DNA of 7,497 bases. Source: Pediococcus sp. (GTDB taxonomy: Bacteria > Bacillota > Bacilli > Lactobacillales > Lactobacillaceae). A model generated the notes under the pieces. It worked only from the letters and a program-made list of their open reading frames with translations. It was not told the origin of the DNA and did no database searches. This document shows, in pieces, positions 1 to 5,673 of this stretch; positions within the stretch are counted from its first letter, which is position 1, and each line of letters starts with the position of its first letter. The stretch spans positions 1-7,497 of the forward strand of contig JALAGR010000041.1 of assembly GCA_022712335.1 (NCBI GenBank), written 5' to 3'. The translations under genes and the position numbers were made by a program.

Positions 1-1166
1 ACCCAAAGATAACGCATTGGCATAACGATTGAGTTGAGATTCATTAACCAGTTGTACAAATCATTCATCCCACCAATTCCCAATGCTGGAACAATGATGA
101 TAATTGAAACTAATAAAGCTGTTAATTTATAACCATTGTAGGCAACATCTTTAGCATTTTTCTTAGTCAAGAATGCTGGTACATATTTACTGTCCGCATC
201 GTTTAACAAAATTCGAAGTGGCGCATCAATCGAAATTGCTAACGCTGCTGAATTAGCTAAGATATTAGCGAATGCGTAGATCCAAGTTAACGTATTCCCA
301 ACGTGGAATTGATTTCCTAAAATTTGGAAAGCTGTGTAAGAACCATTGGCCATCAAATCATTGGGAATATGTTGTGCATCAAAAATCATTCCCATCGCAA
401 ATGAACCTAGAATCGCTGATATAGCTACCATGATTGCTAACAAAATCATTCCGAGTGGGAATTCTTTGGCTGGATTTCTTGTTTTATTAACGTACGGCGA
501 AATTTTTTCAGCTCCACCAACAGCGAAAACTAACATAGAAATCGTGGTGAAATAATTAAAATTAAATTTAGGCATATAAGTGCTAAATTGATCCATGTGT
601 GCTGTTGCGATTGCTGAATGTGTAATAAATGGTGCTGACACTCCTAAAATAATAAATAGAATCGACATGATAAACATTCCAATTCCAGCAATACTACCAA
701 TTCGATTCAAGGTGGCTACACCTTTCGAAGCCATCCATACGAAGGCGAGGAAAATTACTAAACTTAAGCCTTGCACTACATAAGAAGGCGTCTGATTAAC
801 AAAATTCCCGTTGTTTTTGAACATCCAACTAAATCCGATTAAGATAGTTTGCGGTTTTTGCGCCAGGTATGGTACATGCACTACCCAATAAGTCCATGCC
901 GCAAAGTAAGCAAAACGACTATTAGAAAGTTCTTTCATCCAAGATGAAACTCCACCTTCCGCTTCCCTAAAGGTTGATCCTAATTGACCAACCATTAAAG
1001 TGTATGGAATGAAGTACAGTAACATCATCAGTACCCACGAAACAATTACGACTAATCCTTGATTAGCAAAATTATTTACAACGTTGTTCAAACCCCAAAC
1101 AGCTGTAAAAGAAATCAAGGCAATATTGAACCATCTAAAACTTCGGTTATCTTTCGAGCCTTCCAT
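1..1166 (-). CDS. APC-family amino acid permease (YjeM/GadC-like), 3' end cut by window
   Basis: This is a polytopic membrane transporter of the amino acid–polyamine–organocation superfamily, probably an amino acid uptake or exchange protein of the glutamate:GABA antiporter/YjeM-like branch. I translated the reverse strand by hand: 388 codons are open to the window edge without a stop. Visible marks are EGGVSSWM at residues 70–77, matching the EGG-x-x-SW signature after the second helix of this branch; GGAEKISPYVNKTRNP at 217–232, matching the conserved GGxE segment and following charged loop; and about nine hydrophobic helices separated by short loops. The start at 1166 is chosen because AGGAGG lies 8 nt upstream; an in-frame ATG at 1172 sits too close to that site. 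Family members are around 450–500 residues, so roughly the last quarter is missing. The substrate cannot be read from the sequence. It follows a terminator and so is probably a separate transcription unit from the wall genes. Confidence 0.88.
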   Translation of the reverse strand, partial: MEGSKDNRSFRWFNIALISFTAVWGLNNVVNNFANQGLVVIVSWVLMMLLYFIPYTLMVGQLGSTFREAEGGVSSWMKELSNSRFAYFAAWTYWVVHVPYLAQKPQTILIGFSWMFKNNGNFVNQTPSYVVQGLSLVIFLAFVWMASKGVATLNRIGSIAGIGMFIMSILFIILGVSAPFITHSAIATAHMDQFSTYMPKFNFNYFTTISMLVFAVGGAEKISPYVNKTRNPAKEFPLGMILLAIMVAISAILGSFAMGMIFDAQHIPNDLMANGSYTAFQILGNQFHVGNTLTWIYAFANILANSAALAISIDAPLRILLNDADSKYVPAFLTKKNAKDVAYNGYKLTALLVSIIIIVPALGIGGMNDLYNWLMNLNSIVMPMRYLW

Positions 1167-1174
1167 TAACATCT

Positions 1175-1180
1175 CCTCCT
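1175..1180 (-). promoter_or_regulatory. Ribosome binding site of the permease
   Basis: The minus strand reads AGGAGG, a perfect anti-16S match, 8 nt before the ATG at 1166. It decides between that ATG and an in-frame ATG at 1172, which would leave only 2 nt of spacing. Confidence 0.85.
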
Positions 1181-1187
1181 AATACAA

Positions 1188-1202
1188 AGTAAGCGTTGCC
1201 AA
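1188..1202 (-). promoter_or_regulatory. Candidate cre (CcpA-binding) site upstream of the permease
   Basis: The minus strand reads TTGGCAACGCTTACT. Against the general Firmicutes cre pattern WTGNAANCGNWNNCW it has one mismatch (C for the first A), and the opposite strand, shifted by a base, also matches with one mismatch because the element is imperfectly palindromic. It lies between the candidate -10 box and the ribosome binding site, where a bound repressor would block the polymerase. One-mismatch matches arise by chance at an appreciable rate in a gap this size, so this is a suggestion only. Confidence 0.3.
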
Positions 1203-1218
1203 ATAAATTTATGTTTTT

Positions 1219-1247
1219 AGTATATATCTTCTTGCTTGATTTAAAAA
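1219..1247 (-). promoter_or_regulatory. Weak sigma-A promoter candidate for the permease
   Basis: A TATACT hexamer at 1224–1219 matches TATAAT at five of six positions. At 17 nt spacing the -35 position holds only TTTTTA (1247–1242), three of six matches. Transcription would start near 1212, giving a leader of about 45 nt. The case rests mostly on the -10 box and on the need for a promoter after the terminator at 1259–1286. Confidence 0.4.
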
Positions 1248-1258
1248 TCATCGTGTAT

Positions 1259-1286
1259 AAAAAAAGACCAATCTTATCGATTGATC
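1259..1286 (-). terminator. Rho-independent terminator after the nuclease gene
   Basis: On the minus strand GATCAATC (1286–1279), a 5-nt loop and GATTGGTC (1273–1266) form an 8-bp stem with one G-U pair, followed at once by seven T (1265–1259). It begins 10 nt after the nuclease stop codon. It closes the wall/nuclease transcript and separates it from the permease. Confidence 0.82.
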
Positions 1287-1296
1287 GTTGTTGGTA

Positions 1297-2106
1297 TTAA
1301 TTTTCTTTCACAGTCATATCACGATCAACACGTGAACGACCTGTTGCATAGTCAAATTGAACTCCTGGTTGAACATTCCACACGAAAACATTAAAATTCA
1401 ATGATCCATCTGTTGAAATTGCTTCAGCATGGTATCCAATCGGCATCAAGCCGTTTCCTTTGAATACTGTTGAAACTTTATAAATCACTTTTTTGTTTTT
1501 GGCTAAAGCATCTCGAACTCGTTCCTCAAAAATTTGCATTGTTTGTTGGTTACTATATGCGGTTTGAGTGGCAAGGTTCTTGGGATTGTCTAACGATCCT
1601 AATTCACGTGAATTGAAATTCCCGTTTTGGTCAAATTTTCCAGTAATCGAATATGCTAGTAAATGACCTCGATTTTGAATTTCAACCGTTCTGCCATCCA
1701 ACGTGAGGCGTTTTTGATGCCATCCAGTTGGATTCCACGTTTGTCTTGAGCGTGTACTTGATTTTACCAAGTTCGTTCGACTCAAGTATCCCGTCGCTTG
1801 CGTTGTACGATTTAGATGATCCAAATTACCATAAACAATTTTATTTTCTTTCCAGTCATCTGGATTCAGCGTACTTTTATTCTTATTCACATAAATATAT
1901 GCTGTTCCACCAGATTTAAATGTTTGTTGTGATAATTGGGTATCTTCAACGCTCTTAACTGATTTTGAAGTTTGCGAAACTCCTTGGTTAGTAATGCCTG
2001 AAACAAATTGGTGAATATCGTTGCCTTTGAAAAAAGCTCCCAAAATTGCAACTACTAAAACAAGCCAAATACTAGTAGATTGCTTATTTTTCCTTCTTTT
2101 ACTCAT
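1297..2106 (-). CDS. Membrane-anchored DNA/RNA non-specific endonuclease (EndA type)
   Basis: This 269-residue protein is a sugar-non-specific nuclease of the beta-beta-alpha metal superfamily, the family of pneumococcal EndA and streptococcal surface or secreted DNases. A basic N-terminus (MSKRRKNKQ) is followed by one hydrophobic helix at about residues 13–26 with no obvious cleavage site, so I infer a signal anchor with the catalytic domain outside the membrane. The domain begins near residue 88. It contains QNRGHLLAYSITG (144–156) with the presumed general base His148; the metal-ligand region YSNQ with Asn186 plus Glu194/Glu195; and the family's C-terminal block FNVFVWNVQPGV then DYATGRS (252–258). 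The ATG at 2106 is chosen over a TTG at 2154 because GGAGGA lies just upstream and the TTG lies inside a hairpin stem. The role could be nutrient scavenging from DNA, DNA processing at the surface or competition; the sequence does not decide. No immunity-like gene is adjacent. Confidence 0.9.
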   Translation of the reverse strand: MSKRRKNKQSTSIWLVLVVAILGAFFKGNDIHQFVSGITNQGVSQTSKSVKSVEDTQLSQQTFKSGGTAYIYVNKNKSTLNPDDWKENKIVYGNLDHLNRTTQATGYLSRTNLVKSSTRSRQTWNPTGWHQKRLTLDGRTVEIQNRGHLLAYSITGKFDQNGNFNSRELGSLDNPKNLATQTAYSNQQTMQIFEERVRDALAKNKKVIYKVSTVFKGNGLMPIGYHAEAISTDGSLNFNVFVWNVQPGVQFDYATGRSRVDRDMTVKEN

Positions 2107-2110
2107 CTCT

Positions 2111-2116
2111 TCCTCC
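2111..2116 (-). promoter_or_regulatory. Ribosome binding site of the nuclease, deciding its start
   Basis: The minus strand reads GGAGGA 4 nt before the ATG at 2106. It lies directly after the T-run of the upstream hairpin and supports the 269-residue form over an extension from TTG at 2154. Confidence 0.8.
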
Positions 2117-2120
2117 ACGT

Positions 2121-2158
2121 AAAAAGTTGGGACAAACTTGCCGTTTAATCCCAACTTT
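2121..2158 (-). terminator. Strong hairpin with T-run between racD and the nuclease gene (terminator or attenuator)
   Basis: Minus-strand arms AAAGTTGGGA (2158–2149) and TCCCAACTTT (2132–2123) are perfect 10-bp complements. Inside them TAAAC and GTTTG extend the stem across a single unpaired T around a GGCAA loop, giving about 15 bp in total. The distal arm runs into five T (2125–2121), three of which are in the stem. The hairpin starts 6 nt after the racD stop and ends 4 nt before the nuclease ribosome binding site. With no clear promoter between racD and the nuclease, I infer partial termination, so the nuclease would receive only readthrough transcripts. It might also protect the upstream mRNA as a 3' end. 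Confidence 0.8.
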
Positions 2159-2164
2159 CATCTT

Positions 2165-2872
2165 TTATTTTCGAAGTTTTAAAGCCATTTCAATCGATTT
2201 ATCAACTAATACTGATTGCGAATCAGCAACCGGAAAATGGTGATCATGCGCCATTTCTTGGGCATATGATAATTCAGTACATCCCAAAATCACAACGTCT
2301 GCTCCTTGTTCTTCTACCATCATTTTTAAAATTTGATAGAAAAGTTGGTCATCAACCATATTTTGTTCTTTGATATCGTCAAAAATCAATTTGCTAGTTA
2401 AAGCTTGAATTTCTTCAGTTGGTTTAACAACTTCAAATCCTTCAGCAAGTAATTCGCGATCATAAATTCCGTCGCTAGTTGTTCCTGGCGTTCCAATAAT
2501 CCCAATCTTCTTAGCATTAGGATATTGTTTTTTAATATGTTGGACCGTTTCGCGAGGCATATGAACAATCGGTACATCCGTAGCTTTTTGTAAATCATCG
2601 TAAAAAAAGTGCGCAGTATTGCATGCAATTACGAAAAAAGCTGGATTTAACTTGCTTTGTTCTTTAATATCTTCTAGTAAATCTGGATAAGGACTTGGTT
2701 GCGAATTATCCATCAAATACGTTGAACGATCCGGCACTGTCGCATGATTTACTAGAATATAATTTAAATAATCTTGATCACGATGAGCCGGAGTTCTAGC
2801 ATTTAATAACCGAATATAACTTTCAGTTGCTGGTGTCCCCATTCCACCGATAATCGTAAAGAATTTTTTCAC
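2165..2872 (-). CDS. racD: Aspartate racemase (Asp/Glu racemase family)
   Basis: This 235-residue cytoplasmic enzyme is a PLP-independent racemase that interconverts L- and D-aspartate by a two-cysteine mechanism. Both catalytic segments are intact: ACNTAH with Cys84 and GCTEL with Cys198. The N-terminus has the family signature GGMGTPATESY (residues 9–19), and length matches typical aspartate racemases (about 230–240). The start is GTG at 2872, with AAGGGG 8 nt upstream inside the last codons of the ligase gene; no better in-frame start is seen. It lies 5 nt after the D-aspartate ligase gene, so it presumably supplies that enzyme with D-Asp, as in the Aslfm/Racfm pair of Enterococcus faecium. 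Glutamate racemase (MurI) is less likely because of the GGMGTPAT signature and the ligase neighbour. Confidence 0.9.
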   Translation of the reverse strand: MKKFFTIIGGMGTPATESYIRLLNARTPAHRDQDYLNYILVNHATVPDRSTYLMDNSQPSPYPDLLEDIKEQSKLNPAFFVIACNTAHFFYDDLQKATDVPIVHMPRETVQHIKKQYPNAKKIGIIGTPGTTSDGIYDRELLAEGFEVVKPTEEIQALTSKLIFDDIKEQNMVDDQLFYQILKMMVEEQGADVVILGCTELSYAQEMAHDHHFPVADSQSVLVDKSIEMALKLRK

Positions 2873-2877
2873 AGGTA

Positions 2878-4134
2878 TTACCCCTTATTTTCTTTAAAAT
2901 ACTTCCTGAAGTTCTTAACATAATTATGATTCATCCACCACATTAATAGGCTTCTCTTGAAATTCATATCTTCGTCGTAGATTGCAGTAAACCCATATTG
3001 ATCACGATCAATCAAGTCTAAAGCAACTTTCTTGTCATCGTTGTTCTTAGCATATTTTTTAAAGACCTTTACAGGAACTCCAAGCCATAATTTCCAATTT
3101 CCTGGAACATCATTAGCATAAACTGTTTCACGATCAGCAAGTGCATTGTTAACACGGTCTTCAACGACCCAACGAGCTAAATTGTAACCATTCAATGTTA
3201 CAAAGAAGCTGCTACGTCCTTGGCGAATGTTAATTTCGAATAATTTAAATTTACCATCACGGCTATCATACTTCATATCAAAGTTGGCATAACCAACATA
3301 GTTGATGCTTTCAAGGAAGTTTTTAACTGTGTCATAAATTTCTTGGTTAAATTCAGGAATAATTGTTACATAATTTCCAATTGCCGATGGTGCTGGATCT
3401 TCCAATAAAGGATGACCCAAACACATCATTTTAACTTGGTGATTTTGGTCAACGTACGCGTTTAACACACGCATATTACTATCATCACCAGGAATGAAAT
3501 CTTGTAAAATCAAGTCAGAAGTATAGCCGTTGTCATAAATTTTTCCGATAACATCGTCTAATTCTGCTTGGGTTTTAATTCTATAGGCCTTTTTACGACC
3601 TTCAAAATGGATATCAAGCCATTCCACACTATCAGCAGGCTTTAGAGCTACTGGAAATTCAAATGGTGAAATGAACTTTTCGCCACTTTCATATTGAGCC
3701 TTTGTAATAAAGTGAGTAGCAGGATATGGCAAATTGTATTCATCACAAATTGAATAAAAACGTTCTTTGTTATTTAGTTGCTTCAATAAGTCATAATCGA
3801 TGTATGGACAGATGAACGTTTTAGATAATTCATCTTTATGCTTAGAAATTAATTCAGCATATCCATCGCCCATCCCTAGTAAAACAACTTTTTCATCAGA
3901 ATTTTCGTATTTTTTAGCGATTTCACGCATTGATTCAATAAAAACAGGATCTTCTGAAAAACCAGGAATAATATCAACATTCACGATTTTAGTAAAACGT
4001 GTTGGTGCTAGAACGGTCCCTGCATAAGCTTGAACACGTCTTCCCGTAATTTCGTAAAATGAACGAGCCATTCCATACGCATTGAAATCACTACCCAATA
4101 GAATTGGCGTAAAATTGTTTGTTGGTCTTTCCAT
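2878..4134 (-). CDS. aslA: D-aspartate ligase, ATP-grasp family (cross-bridge D-Asp addition)
   Basis: This 418-residue cytoplasmic ATP-grasp enzyme resembles AslA of Lactococcus lactis and Aslfm of E. faecium, which activate the beta-carboxyl of D-Asp and join it to the epsilon-amino group of L-Lys in the UDP-MurNAc peptide. The N-terminal block PILLGSDFNAYGMARSF (10–26) is the feature I recognise from this group. ATP-grasp elements follow: FPVALKP with Lys165, LILQDFIPGDDSNMRV (208–223), then the metal-binding strand region with NFDMKYD (284–290) and FEINIRQGRSSF (299–310). The start ATG overlaps the murE stop as TAATG, with GAGGGG 9 nt upstream, so translation is probably coupled to murE. 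The last ~25 residues are aromatic and basic (LLMWWMNHNY, then KNFRKYFK), a possible membrane-contact tail. Without the neighbours the call would be a generic carboxylate–amine ligase; with MurE and the racemase it is strong. Confidence 0.9.
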   Translation of the reverse strand: MERPTNNFTPILLGSDFNAYGMARSFYEITGRRVQAYAGTVLAPTRFTKIVNVDIIPGFSEDPVFIESMREIAKKYENSDEKVVLLGMGDGYAELISKHKDELSKTFICPYIDYDLLKQLNNKERFYSICDEYNLPYPATHFITKAQYESGEKFISPFEFPVALKPADSVEWLDIHFEGRKKAYRIKTQAELDDVIGKIYDNGYTSDLILQDFIPGDDSNMRVLNAYVDQNHQVKMMCLGHPLLEDPAPSAIGNYVTIIPEFNQEIYDTVKNFLESINYVGYANFDMKYDSRDGKFKLFEINIRQGRSSFFVTLNGYNLARWVVEDRVNNALADRETVYANDVPGNWKLWLGVPVKVFKKYAKNNDDKKVALDLIDRDQYGFTAIYDEDMNFKRSLLMWWMNHNYVKNFRKYFKENKG

Positions 4135-5657
4135 TAACTTAATCCCCTCTTCACTTCTTCTGCGACACCCATGTCAGTTGGCCAAGGTGTGTCCACCCCT
4201 TGGACTTTTTGATATGGATCTTCGCCTTTTCCAGCTAATACAACCACATCATTTTCTCCACTGCTCATGATAGCCTGTTCAATGGCATCATGTCGATCAA
4301 GAACTTTACGAACTTCTACAGTATTAGGTTGAATATTATCAGTAATTTGCTTAATGATTTGTTCTGGATCTTCAAACGCAGGATCATCCGTCGTTAAATA
4401 AGCGATGTCAGCTTGTTCGCTCAACGCCTGACCGAAACCTGCTCTTCGTGAAATCCCTTTATCGCCAGGACTTCCGACAACGACGATTACTTTGCCTTCA
4501 TGATACTGATGCTTCAAGAATTTTAACAAGGCATGCAAACTAGCATAGTTATGCGCATAATCCACAAAAACAACTCCGTGCCCTGGAATATCTAAATGCT
4601 CCATACGTCCCGGAATAACAATCTTTGTTAAAGGTTGAACAGCATCTTCATATGTCACTTCTGCAAATGCAGCAGCAATAATAGCAGCCGTCGCATTACT
4701 TTGGTTATAATCTCCAGCAACATTTAAGTCGTAGTCCCCGGCAACTTGCAATGCTTTCGCTTTTGAACTACTTTGCATTAACGTAAATTTATTAGTTGTT
4801 AAATCATCCACGTTATCCTGAATTAGAAAATCGACTCCACCATTTTCAACAGCGGCGCTGAATAAATAAATCTGTTCAGGGTCAGTAGTTGCTTTGGCAG
4901 CTCCAAAAACATCTTCAAAACGATCTGTGTCTGCATCAATAATACAACGTTTAGAATTAACCATTAATTGTAATTTGCAGTGTAAATAATCTTCAAAATC
5001 TTTATGTTCATTACGGCCAATATGATCCGGCGTAATATTCAAGAAAATTCCACAATCAAATTTCAACCCATAAACTCGATCTCTTAAATAAGCTTGCGAA
5101 GACACTTCCATTACCAAATACTTCATCCCATGATCCACAGCAACACGCATGTCGTGGAATAAATTCATTGATTCTGGTGTCGTCAAATCTGATTTAAATT
5201 GATCCTCTGGTCGAGGACCAACGATTCGATCGATTGTTGAAAACAAAGCTACTTGATTGGGATATTTTTGATTCAAAATCGAATGTGCAAAATAAGCCGA
5301 ACTAGTTTTGCCTTTGGTTCCCGTAATCCCAACAATAAATAAGTCATTTTGCGGAAAATCGTAATATGTAGCAGAAAGAACCGCCATGGCTCTCGTAACA
5401 TTCGTTACAATAATCGCAGTCATGCCGGTTCCTTCTGAATATTCATTCTCAGATACATAAGTGGTAGCACCATTTTGACGAGCTACTGATAAATACTCTG
5501 GTTTGAAATTTCCTTTGCAAAAGAACATATAACCTGGCTTTACGGTTCTAGAATCATACGATATTCCAGTATTTATAGTTGTTTCAGTTGATTTAATTTC
5601 TTTTAATAAATTATGTTCTGTAAGGATCGCCTTAACAGTGGCAATTTCAAGATCCAT
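4134..5657 (-). CDS. murE: UDP-MurNAc-tripeptide synthetase, L-lysine-adding type (MurE)
   Basis: This 507-residue Mur ligase adds the third amino acid to UDP-MurNAc-L-Ala-D-Glu in the cytoplasm. Domains run in the expected order: an N-terminal UMP-binding domain with SYDSR (33–37); a central ATPase domain with the P-loop GTKGKTS (113–119), LTTPES (158–163), EVSS (184–187), NITPDH (207–212) and Lys228, probably the carbamylated lysine; and a C-terminal domain with PGRMEHL (349–355), DYAHN (366–370) and the specificity motif DDPA (424–427). Known meso-diaminopimelate MurE enzymes have DNPR there, with Arg binding the extra carboxylate, whereas L-Lys enzymes have DNPA or DDPA. Lysine is therefore the predicted substrate, in line with the D-Asp ligase downstream. 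The ATG at 5657 has GGTGGAG 9 nt upstream, and the gene starts 15 nt after the asparagine synthase stop. Length is normal for MurE and nothing looks disrupted. Confidence 0.95.
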   Translation of the reverse strand: MDLEIATVKAILTEHNLLKEIKSTETTINTGISYDSRTVKPGYMFFCKGNFKPEYLSVARQNGATTYVSENEYSEGTGMTAIIVTNVTRAMAVLSATYYDFPQNDLFIVGITGTKGKTSSAYFAHSILNQKYPNQVALFSTIDRIVGPRPEDQFKSDLTTPESMNLFHDMRVAVDHGMKYLVMEVSSQAYLRDRVYGLKFDCGIFLNITPDHIGRNEHKDFEDYLHCKLQLMVNSKRCIIDADTDRFEDVFGAAKATTDPEQIYLFSAAVENGGVDFLIQDNVDDLTTNKFTLMQSSSKAKALQVAGDYDLNVAGDYNQSNATAAIIAAAFAEVTYEDAVQPLTKIVIPGRMEHLDIPGHGVVFVDYAHNYASLHALLKFLKHQYHEGKVIVVVGSPGDKGISRRAGFGQALSEQADIAYLTTDDPAFEDPEQIIKQITDNIQPNTVEVRKVLDRHDAIEQAIMSSGENDVVVLAGKGEDPYQKVQGVDTPWPTDMGVAEEVKRGLS

Positions 5658-5666
5658 CTACTTCAT

Positions 5667-5673
5667 CTCCACC
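5667..5673 (-). promoter_or_regulatory. Ribosome binding site of murE
   Basis: The minus strand reads GGTGGAG 9 nt before the murE ATG; its first G is the last base of the asparagine synthase TAG stop, showing how closely the two genes are packed. Confidence 0.75.

Noticed and set aside
346..783. Plus-strand open frames over the permease
   Set aside because: They are antisense to a continuous transporter frame with clear family motifs, have no ribosome binding sites and resemble no known protein.
1170..1172. Alternative in-frame ATG start for the permease
   Set aside because: It would lie only 2 nt from AGGAGG; the ATG at 1166 has the normal 8-nt spacing.
1728..1919. Plus-strand open frame over the nuclease
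   Set aside because: It is antisense to the conserved catalytic region and has no translation signals.
1297..2106. Nuclease as a polymorphic toxin or contact-dependent effector
   Set aside because: There is no toxin-delivery domain, no adjacent immunity-like gene and no repeat cassette; the protein fits the anchored EndA family over its full length.
2107..2154. TTG-initiated N-terminal extension of the nuclease by 16 residues
   Set aside because: The TTG lies inside the hairpin stem and has no good ribosome binding site, while the ATG at 2106 has GGAGGA close upstream and yields a proper basic N-terminus before the membrane helix.
4698..4742. Repeated VAGDY peptide in MurE (residues 305–309 and 313–317) as a possible tandem duplication
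   Set aside because: The two copies use different codons, and the segment matches the usual MurE sequence before the NATAA helix, so it is not a recent repeat.
5658..5666. Mini reading frame ATG-AAG-TAG directly before the murE ATG
   Set aside because: It lies 0 nt from the GGTGGAG site, too close to be initiated, and is probably incidental in the spacer.
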